Assembly (NCBI GenBank): GCA_003194525.1
Contig: NBIV01000029.1
Location: forward strand, 1-64,000
From: Gracilariopsis chorda
Taxonomy: Eukaryota > Rhodophyta > Florideophyceae > Gracilariales > Gracilariaceae
Reading direction: 5' to 3'
Length of the DNA stretch: 64,000 nt
The notes under the pieces were generated by a model. The model was not told the origin of the DNA. It did no database searches and was given only the letters and a program-made list of their open reading frames with translations. Positions 31,432 to 40,323 of the stretch are shown here, piece after piece (within the stretch, counting starts at the first letter, position 1; every line of letters begins with the position of its first letter). The position numbers were made by a program, and so were the translations under genes.

Positions 31432-32238
31432 ATGGCAGCCCCTCCACCTCGCACCGCAGGAATGGAAGACTTCACCACGACGACTCCTGTTCCTTTCAAA
31501 CCCGACAATAACATGTGTATGTCTACTCCCATTGATTGGATCTTCCCCTTTCTCTCGTGCTTTATCCTGCCCGAGAAGCGAGAGATTGTACAGCTTTTCT
31601 TTGGTAAATATCATGGAACCATCACAGAACCTGGTTGCTACTGCCGAACTATTATTGGTATGGAAATGCGTCATATTAACACAGACCTCATTACTTTCGA
31701 CATGGCCAACACCAAAGTGCTCGACGCGCGTGGAAATCCCGTGGTAATCTCCGGCATTGTAACATATTTCATCGACGACGCAAGAAAAGCTGCCATCGAT
31801 GTAAGGGACCCTCACAGATTTGTCCATGATCAAGCCCCAGCAGTGCTGAAGCGAGTCGTTTCTAATTTTCCGTATGAATCGGACGATGACAGCATCCCTA
31901 GTTTAAGAAGCGAGACCGCCATCGTTTCGGATCGAATGCGCGATGAACTACAGGCAAAATGTGCTGTTGCGGGTGTAAACATTGTCACATTCAGTATCAA
32001 CGAGCTTTCTTATGCCCCAGAGATTGCGCAAGCCATGCTCAAGAGACAACAAGCTGAAGCTCTTGTGCAAGCTCGCGAAGCAATTGTACGAGGCGCAAAG
32101 CATATCGCGATGGATGCTGTACAAGATATGGGCACCGAGCTGCAGCTTTCGCAGGAGAAGAAGGCCGAATTACTTGGTAACCTGCTGATTGTTCTTGTTG
32201 GAGACAAGGATGTCGTGCCTACGTTACAAGTCACCTAA
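31432..32238 (+). CDS. SPFH/band 7 (stomatin-prohibitin type) protein 1
   Basis: The ATG at 31,432 (context ACCATGG) gives 268 residues. SPFH proteins form ring-shaped membrane scaffolds. A short hydrophobic stretch (WIFPFLSCFIL) is followed by the SPFH core: PEKREIVQLFFGKYHGTITEPG, VLDARGNPVVISGIVTYFI and the DPHRFVHDQAPAVLKRVV block. The C-terminal helix has YAPEIAQAMLKRQQAEALVQ, typical of the family. It then ends with a short hydrophobic patch (LLGNLLIVLVG). The N-terminus is S/T/P-rich with no signal peptide, so it is probably a peripheral or hairpin-anchored inner-leaflet protein. A paralog lies 1.3 kb downstream. Confidence 0.85.
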   Translation: MAAPPPRTAGMEDFTTTTPVPFKPDNNMCMSTPIDWIFPFLSCFILPEKREIVQLFFGKYHGTITEPGCYCRTIIGMEMRHINTDLITFDMANTKVLDARGNPVVISGIVTYFIDDARKAAIDVRDPHRFVHDQAPAVLKRVVSNFPYESDDDSIPSLRSETAIVSDRMRDELQAKCAVAGVNIVTFSINELSYAPEIAQAMLKRQQAEALVQAREAIVRGAKHIAMDAVQDMGTELQLSQEKKAELLGNLLIVLVGDKDVVPTLQVT

Positions 32239-33579
32239 GAACATCAGCAGCTTCTGTATAATCAATCTCAGAATCAGTGTCAAACTGACGCTTGTCCCAC
32301 TTCTGGTACTCCTTCGCCCGTGATCCCCACGTACATCGATATGAGAGATACGTGCTTGCATTTATGACAGGCTTAAGATGCGTTCTAATATGAAAGTCGA
32401 GTGTTTTCGGTTCACTGCAATGTTTAATAACTTTCCTTGTACACTGTTGTATTGAAACAAGCATAAAAACTATTGCAGAGTGCTTCGTGCTCTATTTAAG
32501 GCTAACCCTTACCCTTGCATGTGCGTGTTTGCTCTCAGTCAAACAATACAGCCGAAAGGCTCTTATGTTTATCAAGTGGAAGCCATTCTCTACTCACACA
32601 TTACGTGTTTCCTCGGTCCGTCCAATCTTTGAACCTGTTTGCGAGTATGTATGTGACTTATCTTTGGGAACCGGTACACAGCGGTCGGTACAATAACGCG
32701 TTGTGCTCTAGATGGGAACCAGAATAATCCACGCGCGATCCACTACCCCGGATTTGTTCTGTTACGGAAACTCTTTTGTCATCCAGAAGGCCAGGTGATT
32801 AGCCTCAATCTACCGTCCTATGTATGATCTTCGCTCTGCCGTATGCTTGAACGCACTCGTTGTCCACTGCTTCCTGAGGGAACCTTTTTCCCTGTGTACT
32901 GGAGATTCTGAAGAGAAATTGAAAAGAAAGAAGCGCGAGGCATCTGTTTTCGGAGCGTATACAGGACTAGAAATCCCCAGCCCTAACAGTGATGACACCG
33001 AGACTACGCATGGGTTTTGGTGGGGCTCAAAAATGAGTCCGGCGAAGCTGAGCCCAACCGAAGCCCATGCATGGTCTCGGCGTTTGACTCGTGAAACTTG
33101 GACTTTAGAAGCTGAACCATTCTTGTGACCGTACTAAAAAAAAAAACTCGTTCAGCCCTGAAAGCACAGCGGTCAAAATCGGGGATTGTAACATTTTCTC
33201 AAGCTAGCCCTCCAATCTGGTGTGTTTATGATGGGTCGGATGCAATTCTCATGAACCGCATGATGTTGAGGATAGATAACTCCTTCAGGGGCAAAAGCCT
33301 TCTGGCGCTTTCCTCGGCAAAGTATTTGCAACTTTTTTGCGTCACCTACGCCATCCTAGCCCGTTTCTTTTGTTATTGCAGATGGTTATCAGTTCTTTCG
33401 AAAGCGGATGAGGTTAGCTTCAAGTCCTTCGAAAATCTGAGTTCAGGTGTAGTTCGTGCACAGGAAACGTTCGTTGTACTACAAGCATCCAACGTGAACA
33501 ATCTGAGCCCATCTAATCCGCGCAAAATAGAACTCGATATTGCTACAAGGCAGGTACTATCAGTACCGCACCGAAAACA
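32239..33579. other. spacer between the two SPFH genes
   Basis: No gene is supported, though a plus-strand frame (33,125-33,673) covers its end without recognisable features. A long hairpin at 32,998-33,080 is the notable structure. The promoter of the second SPFH gene should lie near the right end. Confidence 0.4.
32998..33080. repeat. long hairpin with 32-base arms
   Basis: The arm 32,998-33,029 (starting CCGAGACTACGCATGGG) pairs with 33,049-33,080 (ending CCCATGCATGGTCTCGG) around a 19-base loop. There are five non-Watson-Crick positions, three of which would be G-U pairs in RNA. A precursor-like RNA hairpin or small foldback element is possible. Confidence 0.6.
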
Positions 33580-34524
33580 ATGTCAGGTTCAGAGACACAC
33601 GGAGTCAGAGATGCTCATGCACAACGAGTTCAAACCGAAGAAAGCCCATTGCTCTCTCAAAGAAATGGTCTAACGTCATATATGTCAGCTCCGCAGGATA
33701 CGGCTCCCCGAGCACCGCCATCTGCTGTTATGGATAACATCACAAATTCTCCAGGTCGATCTACCGTGAACTCGAATGGTGAGCGAGAGGATAATGTTAT
33801 TTTTCTATCAACGCCACTTGATTTCTTCTTCCCGTGTAACTCGTGCTTCATTGTGCCTGAAAAACGATCAGTTGTGGAACTGTTCTTTGGCAATTACCAT
33901 GGAACAATATCTGAACCTGGGTTTTACTGTCGCTCTCAAATTGGAATGGAACTGAGATGGCTGAACACTGATTTGGTAACGTACGATATGAAACATACTA
34001 AGGTAATAGATGCCCGTGGAAATCCCGTAATCATTTCTGGTATTGTGACTTATCATATTGAGAATGGGCGAAGAGCGGCAATTGATGTGTCGAATCCACA
34101 TAACTTTGTGCGCGATCAAGCACCAGCTGTACTGAAACGCATTGTGTCAAAATACCCATACGAATCAGATTCTTATGAAGTTGCAAGTTTGAGAACTGAA
34201 ACTGCAGAGATTTCAAACCAAATGCGTGATGAACTGCAGACTAGATGTGCCGTTGCCGGGGTCAGGATTCTTTCTTTCAATATCAACGAGCTCTCCTATG
34301 CCCCTGAAATTGCACAGGCAATGCTGAAAAGACAGCAGGCGGAGGCTTTGATTTCAGCAAGGCGAGCTATTGTTCAGGGCGCAAAGCAAATTGCGCTTGA
34401 TACTGTGAAGGAGATGGGAGAGGAAACGCAGATGCCGTTGGAGAAGAAAGTTGATCTGCTGAGCAACCTGCTTATCATTCTTGTCAGTGAGAAAGAGGTG
34501 ATGCCCACTTTGCAAGTAAGCTGA
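33580..34524 (+). CDS. SPFH/band 7 (stomatin-prohibitin type) protein 2
   Basis: The ATG at 33,580 gives 314 residues. It is a close paralog of the gene at 31,432: FFGNYHGTISEPGFYCRSQI, VIDARGNPVIISGIVTYHIE, RDQAPAVLKRIVSKYPYES and YAPEIAQAMLKRQQAEAL are shared, and both end MPTLQVS or VPTLQVT. The N-terminus is about 50 residues longer, hydrophilic and unrelated; internal ATGs at residues 35 and 50 are possible alternative starts. The tandem same-strand arrangement indicates local duplication. The two may form mixed rings, as prohibitins do (inference). Confidence 0.85.
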   Translation: MSGSETHGVRDAHAQRVQTEESPLLSQRNGLTSYMSAPQDTAPRAPPSAVMDNITNSPGRSTVNSNGEREDNVIFLSTPLDFFFPCNSCFIVPEKRSVVELFFGNYHGTISEPGFYCRSQIGMELRWLNTDLVTYDMKHTKVIDARGNPVIISGIVTYHIENGRRAAIDVSNPHNFVRDQAPAVLKRIVSKYPYESDSYEVASLRTETAEISNQMRDELQTRCAVAGVRILSFNINELSYAPEIAQAMLKRQQAEALISARRAIVQGAKQIALDTVKEMGEETQMPLEKKVDLLSNLLIILVSEKEVMPTLQVS

Positions 34525-35039
34525 ACGATATTACACCGAAAGCACTTTTTCACAGGGACCCTCAGGTGGATTGGCAAGGCAAGACATCAGCGTGTTTGCT
34601 GCACCAAAACTACATGAAGACGGTGTACATGTTGTTGTGATGCACCGCGCTCCGCACGCTGGTGTAACACGTAAAAGCATGGTGCCAAAGATCGAAGTCC
34701 ATCAAGATACCAGTTCTCATTTTTCTGACACTGTGACAGCATACTTTACTTCACGTGCGATATGCATGTGGGGAGAATAGGGGGTCTCATAGTGAATGCA
34801 TAGAAACGGGAGAATGTGTGTGTGTGTGTTTATATGAGCCCGTGTCTCTAATTCGAAGACTACGGTAGGGGTTACATTGAGAAGAACCCCTCTCTCTCTC
34901 TAGATAAACCAACAGCTTTTCTGGCCATGTCCGTACTATTGATTCGGCGTCAGAACCCTGCTTCTCTCGGAGAGGTGGGGGCTCTCGACGCCGGGACGCC
35001 GCTCTTCGGCGGCATCTAAGAACGAAATGGTCTACACTA
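34525..35039. other. downstream flank of SPFH 2
   Basis: It contains a GT run (34,817-34,828), a TC run (34,891-34,901) and a GC-rich patch with CGACGCCGGGACGCC near 34,987. No gene is visible. Confidence 0.3.
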
Positions 35040-35530
35040 TTAAGTATGTTGAGCCCACATCCGAGCGGGCAGAAACATTTCCTGTTGTGTAGAAACGTAG
35101 ACTGGATGTAGAGTCGGAACGTGGCCGGTAAATATTTGCGACAGGGCAGTATGCGTCCTCCTTAGAGTCAATACATTTGACAGTGCTTCGCTTACTGGCT
35201 CTGCGCTAGTAAGACGGAGGCGAGTTCTCTGCTTCACTTCCAGAAAGTCGATCTCTTTTTGGAGTTGCTGCGCAATGGAGAGACCAAGGCTTTTCTTTGC
35301 AAGTTCGTCGGCGGCTTCGTTTTGTGGTAACCCGCAATGTCCTGGTACCCAACCAATTTGGCATTGACAATAGTTTGTTATCAATGTCATGCATTCAGAG
35401 ATATCCTGAAGATGGCATGTTTGGCGCCGTTGGGACGTTTGCAAGCGTTGAACGAGGCTTTTCGAGTCCGTAGCAAATCTGATTGTGCCTCTCCAGCCGC
35501 AGCAAACTTTCGCAGCAACTTCGGATAGAA
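35040..35530 (-). pseudogene. RNase H fragment of a non-LTR retrotransposon
   Basis: The minus strand reads RFATDSKSLVQRLQ (start of the RNase H strand with D), then IGWVPGHCGLPQNEAADELA, the C-terminal RNase H signature with the catalytic D, and then about 70 residues of linker. This arrangement is usual at the 3' end of LINE-type polyproteins. No RT is left, and there is no ATG start. It is a truncated relic. Confidence 0.65.
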
Positions 35531-36141
35531 CGGGAGAATATACATAATCCTAAAGATGCTCAACTACGCCTCATCGAAAGCGATCAGAACGAAACATCTG
35601 AGGTTATAGGGATAACAAGCGGTGCGCATTCGAGACTCCAGGCAAACTTGCAGATAAGGCACCAGTCGGAACGGGGAGCTCTTGAGGTTCGATATCGGGA
35701 GGGTGGACTTCCGTTCTAAGTGTATGTATCTCCCGTAAGTTTGGGGTAAAGCCAGAAGAACTCATACACGTATTCACAATCATTTTCGCGTGCTGCAGCA
35801 TGATTGGCGTTCCCTTTTTTCGAGCCAGCACCAGTCCTTACACAATGGCTCCTATCAACATGGGCAAGACGAGCACTCGGCTTCACTTTCGCACAACAGA
35901 GACAGACATCGAGCAGAGCTTGCACTACCGAACGGGCCTGACATTCATAGAGAGTTACATTCGTTCAAGAGAGTTGCGATCGCGAGCGCGTACACTCTGG
36001 CTGATTATGACAAACTATACGTCCTCTTTGTAAGCTGGTGATCGTAATCACGTGCTTGGGCTAACGCTGGCAAGACTGCGGAGATCAATCGCGTTCCCGA
36101 AGCGAGTTGTCTAGTCTCTCTACTCGCGACTGACTTGAAAA
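35531..36141. other. spacer before the glycosyltransferase
   Basis: Short overlapping frames in both directions, none with a recognisable motif. The 3' part should hold the promoter of the gene at 36,142. Confidence 0.3.
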
Positions 36142-37302
36142 ATGCTAGCTGAGCATTGCAAACGTCTGCTCGTGTTGATGGTACTGCTGATATGCAGCGT
36201 ACAAGAATCAAGAAGTGAAGCGTCGAACGCTGTACCAAAGATCACTTTGTTGCATCTTCACGATAATGCTCCGTTCTTTTCGGACCTGGGGGCGTTAACT
36301 TTGTCGAACAAACGACGATACGCATCACGGCACAATTATGAAATTGTTTCGCACACTCCTTCAGAAACGCACGGATTGTTTCGAAGGGCGGGGTGTTCGG
36401 AAGTGGGAGCGGTGAAGCGAGGCGAGATGTGCTATGTGGAGGACAATAATTTTGCAATCGATCGACGTGCACCGACGTTCGGGAAGATCAAATTGGCGTT
36501 GGCGGCTTGTGTTGGTCGTAAGGGACATTGGCTTTTGTGGTCGGACGCAGACGCTCTGATCGTGAATCAGTCGATCCCGCTGACCGATATCATAGATGAC
36601 CGGTATGACATGGCGTTAACAGTGGACTGGCTGATGATCAACGCCGGGGTGATTCTGGTGAAGTGTTCCAGGTGGAGCATAAACTTTCTCAAGCGGGTGT
36701 ATGCGGCGAGGGAGTTTGACAAGGCTCGCGCGCTGGATCAAAGCGCGTTTCAGCACTTTTTCGACACGGAAAGGGGCATTGAAGAGCACGTAAGGTATGT
36801 GCCAAAATGGGCCATGAACGTATACGCCGAGGAATATCAAGCTGGGGACTTTGTTGTTCACATGGCTGGCAAGCTGTACGAAGCAACAACGAAAGGTGCT
36901 CTAGCAGTAGCGCATCAGTTTGACGTGCTGTCCACAGTTGCGGAGCAGGAAGACATCGAAGCGTTCTTCAGAACGCAATACATGTTGAACTATTACAGCG
37001 GGATCTGCGTGCACAACTCCGCACAGGCACGAGACTCGGAGTGCAAACCCGATGATGAGCGGCGGTTGAGGCTGAAGGAGGCGCTGAGCACGATGAGTTC
37101 GCCGACGAGATACCGACATGTAGCGCTGAGATACTACTGGATGCCGGACTGGAGGGACAAGTACGACACGCCAAATTGGAACGCGGACAGCGTTGCGTTC
37201 GACTCGCAGAAGCGGCTGCGCGACGAGCACAACTACGACGAGGCGGCGCTGCTCGGGCTCGAAGCGCAAGAGGAGGAAGAGGCGTCCCATGACGAGTTGT
37301 AA
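36142..37302 (+). CDS. GT34-like (GMA12/MNN10 type) glycosyltransferase
   Basis: 386 residues from an ATG at 36,142. Residues 7-25 are hydrophobic (LLVLMVLLICSVQESRS), a signal peptide or type II anchor, so it should act in the ER/Golgi lumen. The fold of sugar-nucleotide transferases is suggested by the start ITLLHLHDNAPF, the N-K-R-R-Y-A-x-R-H-x-Y-E segment (NKRRYASRHNYE), and the metal-binding DxD at D135-D137 in HWLLWSDADALIVN. Later ALDQSAF (about 198-203) and VVHMAGK (about 238-244) fit the DQSA and H-x-x-G motifs of GT34. Family members transfer galactose, mannose or xylose; the donor here cannot be told. The C-terminus is acidic. No intron is visible. Confidence 0.7.
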   Translation: MLAEHCKRLLVLMVLLICSVQESRSEASNAVPKITLLHLHDNAPFFSDLGALTLSNKRRYASRHNYEIVSHTPSETHGLFRRAGCSEVGAVKRGEMCYVEDNNFAIDRRAPTFGKIKLALAACVGRKGHWLLWSDADALIVNQSIPLTDIIDDRYDMALTVDWLMINAGVILVKCSRWSINFLKRVYAAREFDKARALDQSAFQHFFDTERGIEEHVRYVPKWAMNVYAEEYQAGDFVVHMAGKLYEATTKGALAVAHQFDVLSTVAEQEDIEAFFRTQYMLNYYSGICVHNSAQARDSECKPDDERRLRLKEALSTMSSPTRYRHVALRYYWMPDWRDKYDTPNWNADSVAFDSQKRLRDEHNYDEAALLGLEAQEEEEASHDEL

Positions 37303-37389
37303 TTTACAACCTGTAAAGTTTACAGTGTAAACCGGCACAGCGCGGCCAGGTGTCCACGTGGCCGCGCGCGTCCGTGCTTACATGCGTGA

Positions 37390-37420
37390 TGCGTCAAGTC
37401 ACGTCAAGTCACGTCATCAC
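37390..37420 (+). promoter_or_regulatory. tandem ACGTCA (bZIP-type) sites
   Basis: GCGTCA, ACGTCA and ACGTCA start at 37,391, 37,401 and 37,411, exactly 10 bases apart, with AGTC between. ACGTCA is the half-site core recognised by many CREB/bZIP factors; the 10-base phasing puts the sites on the same helix face. Confidence 0.45.
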
Positions 37421-37516
37421 TCGGTGCTGATGGCTCGAGTGCTCAACGCGTCGCCTCCAACAGACGCCCCCCGCCCACTTCTATCCCGCGTTTGCATGAC
37501 CGTTTCTCGCTGCTGA

Positions 37517-37565
37517 CAACCGAAGCATAAACGTTGCAAAGTTTGCAACGTTTATGCTTCGGTTG
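37517..37565. repeat. perfect 49-bp palindrome
   Basis: Arms 37,517-37,540 and 37,542-37,565 (24 bp each) are exact inverse complements around one G (37,541). Each arm holds GCATAAACGTTGCAAA or its complement. It lies in the promoter or 5' UTR of the Hint gene and would also supply an upstream ATG (37,554). Confidence 0.95.
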
Positions 37566-37679
37566 CAATGCAAACGGCTCGGTGTAGCCGCTGTTGCTTG
37601 GTCTCCTGCTTCTCCGCTTTGCACTCGCGCCCGCCGCCTTCCTCGATCCGCACAGCTCTACTATCCTACGGCCCACACC

Positions 37680-38720
37680 ATGTCTTCTCCTCAGCTTTTC
37701 GTTGCACTCGCCGCATTGTTTACTGCCGCGTTTGCGAGCTTCAATGCTGCAACTCTTAACGATGTCTCCCTCACCCGCCGCCAAATAGACGGCGCTTCCT
37801 GTCCGAGGAAGATCGAGTTCAACACGAATAAACTCGAGTTCGGCGCCAGAGACATCGACATGGAGGACAAGAAATGTGAGGGAAACGGCCTTGTCCGTCT
37901 CCGCTCCTTCGGAGCATCCGTCGCTTCGAATGAATCAAAACCTATCCGATACTTTGCAGGGCGCAATCGCGATGTGGGCTCCTTCTTAGCCGGCAGTGTC
38001 GTCGGTGGAAACATTGTTTGTGAGGCTTACAATCTTTCCCAAGGCGATACTTTGCTGTTTCTGAGACCGAACGATGATGTTGAAGACGTCAAGTGGAAGG
38101 AAGTTTTCGGAGAGGAAACCCCGCTCTCTAGGGATCGTAGCCGCTCTTTTGAAATGGATGATGATGATCGCTACCTTATTGTCAGTGACAGGTGCTTCTT
38201 CTCCGAGACTGAGATCTTCGATCGTGTGTGCTTCCCGGCGGACGCTTCCGTCCGTCTGCAGGATGGCTCCGTGCGCACCGTCAGTCAGCTTTCCATCGGT
38301 GACCATGTGCAAGTGTCGCACGCTAAATTCTCACCAGTGTTCGCATGGACCCATGCCGACGCACATACCAAGTACCGTTTCGTCCAGCTCAGCACGCCAT
38401 CAACCTCAATCACGTTAACTCCTTCACACTACATTTACGCCGATGACGTCATTCGCCCCGCTAAGTCTGTCACACTCGGAATGAAACTTCGACTTCACGA
38501 CGGCTCACAACAACAAGTCATTGGCAAGAAGTACGTGTGGAAAACGGGATTGTATAACCCTCAAACCGTTGATGGTGATATCGTTGTCGATGGGATTGTT
38601 GCTACGACGTATACTACTGCTGTTCAGATTAACGCTGCACATGCTCTCTTGGCTCCGTTGCGTGCGGCTTTCTTGGCGGTCAAGTCGATGTGGACACCGT
38701 TTGAATCTGCTCATGCTTGA
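37680..38720 (+). CDS. secreted protein with Hedgehog-type Hint (autoprocessing) domain
   Basis: The ATG at 37,680 (context CACCATGT) gives 346 residues starting with a signal peptide (QLFVALAALFTAAFASFNAA). An in-frame ATG at 37,554 lies inside the palindrome and would add 42 residues that hide the signal, so it is not preferred. Residues 25-180 are an unrecognised extracellular region with several Cys. The Hint domain starts at C184 (VCFPADASVRLQDGSVRT), with LSIGDHV, FSPVFAWTHADAHTKYRF and LTPSHYIYADD (T247 and H250, the usual catalytic pair). Such domains cleave before the Cys and can attach a lipid. After it, 30-40 residues include an amphipathic end. No Hedgehog signalling domain is present. 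Confidence 0.8.
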   Translation: MSSPQLFVALAALFTAAFASFNAATLNDVSLTRRQIDGASCPRKIEFNTNKLEFGARDIDMEDKKCEGNGLVRLRSFGASVASNESKPIRYFAGRNRDVGSFLAGSVVGGNIVCEAYNLSQGDTLLFLRPNDDVEDVKWKEVFGEETPLSRDRSRSFEMDDDDRYLIVSDRCFFSETEIFDRVCFPADASVRLQDGSVRTVSQLSIGDHVQVSHAKFSPVFAWTHADAHTKYRFVQLSTPSTSITLTPSHYIYADDVIRPAKSVTLGMKLRLHDGSQQQVIGKKYVWKTGLYNPQTVDGDIVVDGIVATTYTTAVQINAAHALLAPLRAAFLAVKSMWTPFESAHA

Positions 38721-40032
38721 GAGTTTTTGGTGTCTCTTGTGTTGCGCTACTAAGTAGCGCCTACGTGTGCAAGGACACTACGCTTTCTTTTTTCGAGGTA
38801 GCATTTTGTATGGCTTATGTTGTTGTGGTTTGTCATACCTTTCTGAAACTGTGTAAACTTAACCACTGCGTGAAGCAGATTGGTTTTTGTTTTCCGAGCC
38901 CTACTTTACTGGAGTCCACTGCAAGGTGTGAGTACAATTGCCAAGCAATGTTCAATGAGTGTTTCTGCTACCTTATCTTAAACGTATTATTCAACTCGAC
39001 TTGTGTGTGCAACACAAGCTGTTTGTGCAGCCTAAGCAGTGTCAGTGAGCACTTGGCGGATCGCTTTGGGGTCTTGTTTGGGAACACGCTCATCAATCGT
39101 TGTGGCCAATCACCTGAGCTAAACGGACAATCTTCAGCAAGGGGTGCAACGAATCAAAACGCAAGGCTGTGAATGGGTGAGAACCTGTTGCACTGCGTCT
39201 ACCTGTAGCGTTGTCATTGCAATCATTTCTTTTGGCGCAACGCAGTGTTCACTGGCGAACTAGATTCGATCTCCCGGTTCTGTTCAAGAACCTTTTCTTG
39301 CTAAAATTAGGTTCACCTTTGTAACTTGATTCATGCACACTTTCGACTTAGCATTGAGTCTTGTGTACCCGTACCGTTAGTGGGGTGACACCTCTTGGCG
39401 AAGGAACAGAGCTGACCCTCACAGAGCACAGCACAGTGCGGTGAACGAAGAACGCGCACGTGCATCGCTCGTTTTAAAGAAGTACACGTGTTATGAACAT
39501 GCATTTTTTCAAATTTCAAGCTCATATCGCACCTCTGTCAACGGTATCTCCAGTGCTTGTTTGGTACCGTTTACCTTCGGTACAGTTCGATGTGGCGTAT
39601 CACAAATCTCCACGACTCCCTTTCAACACAAAAAGTAGCAAATTGCCGCTTTCTGCCTTGCGCTCGGAACGGCTTCAAAGCTTTGCTGGGGTAGGCTTCT
39701 TCGTGACGAGCTTACCGTTCGTCACATCCAGCAGTTGACCAACACCGAGCGTTTCCCTGGCGTTGCAGTGTAACGTCTATATGAGCCACCCTTCGCTTTA
39801 TTCTGTCAGTATATACTGTATAGAGTTCGCGAGAGAACGCTGACGCACTGCGCTCCTCATACATGTTTTCCGAGGACGGTGCTCAGTTTCTTTCAGCGAG
39901 TAACCATCGAGCAGGTCCGACGTATCCACACAAAGAAGACAGAATCCGTGCATTATTGAAACAAGAAAGCTCTTCGAAGCCCTAGGAAGACAAACGAAAG
40001 CTTTCCAATTTGCACTCAACGCAGCACACACT
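38721..40032. other. spacer without a supported gene
   Basis: Several short frames on both strands, all without motifs. The last 250 bases probably include the promoter for the small protein at 40,033 (GTATATACTGTATAGAG near 39,808-39,824 is TATA-like). Confidence 0.35.
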
Positions 40033-40323
40033 ATGGGTTCCGTGTTGAGTCGGAATCGTCACTTCTATACTCCCATTGCAAATGATGATTCAAGCGATAT
40101 TTTTGAAGAAGAGCTTACCGGTACTCTTCCATCTCCCAGAGCTGAAAAACATGGCGCACACTCTATGGATGACGTTCTGAGGCCAAGTTTAGCTGAGATG
40201 GCGAACGCCCGTCAAACTGTCGCGGAAGAACTGGCAAAACCGTCTTCGAAACCTCTGCAGGTGTTTTCAACTCCACTGCAAGATAACAAATCTAAAGCTA
40301 TCATCGTGGCCAACATGTCGTAG
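40033..40323 (+). CDS. small protein with N-myristoylation signal
   Basis: 96 residues from an ATG at 40,033. It begins MGSVLSRN: Gly2 and Ser6 fit the N-myristoyltransferase consensus, so the protein may be attached to the inner face of a membrane. The rest is hydrophilic, with acidic (DDSSDIFEEE) and A/E/K-rich parts, no membrane span and no known domain. The stop is TAG at 40,321-40,323. Confidence 0.45.
   Translation: MGSVLSRNRHFYTPIANDDSSDIFEEELTGTLPSPRAEKHGAHSMDDVLRPSLAEMANARQTVAEELAKPSSKPLQVFSTPLQDNKSKAIIVANMS

Larger units (their letters stand above)
37303..37679 (+). promoter_or_regulatory. promoter region of the Hint gene
   Basis: The 377 bases between the glycosyltransferase and the Hint gene contain TGACG/ACGTCA-type repeats (37,390-37,420) and a perfect 49-bp palindrome (37,517-37,565), 114 bases before the likely start codon. 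The layout points to an intergenic promoter for 37,680. Confidence 0.5.

Noticed and set aside
33125-33673. 182-codon plus-strand frame before SPFH 2
   Set aside because: No ATG at its start, mixed composition, and it overlaps the SPFH 2 start in another frame.
37554-37679. Upstream in-frame ATG of the Hint gene
   Set aside because: It would bury the signal peptide 42 residues inside and lies in the palindrome; the ATG at 37,680 has a better context.
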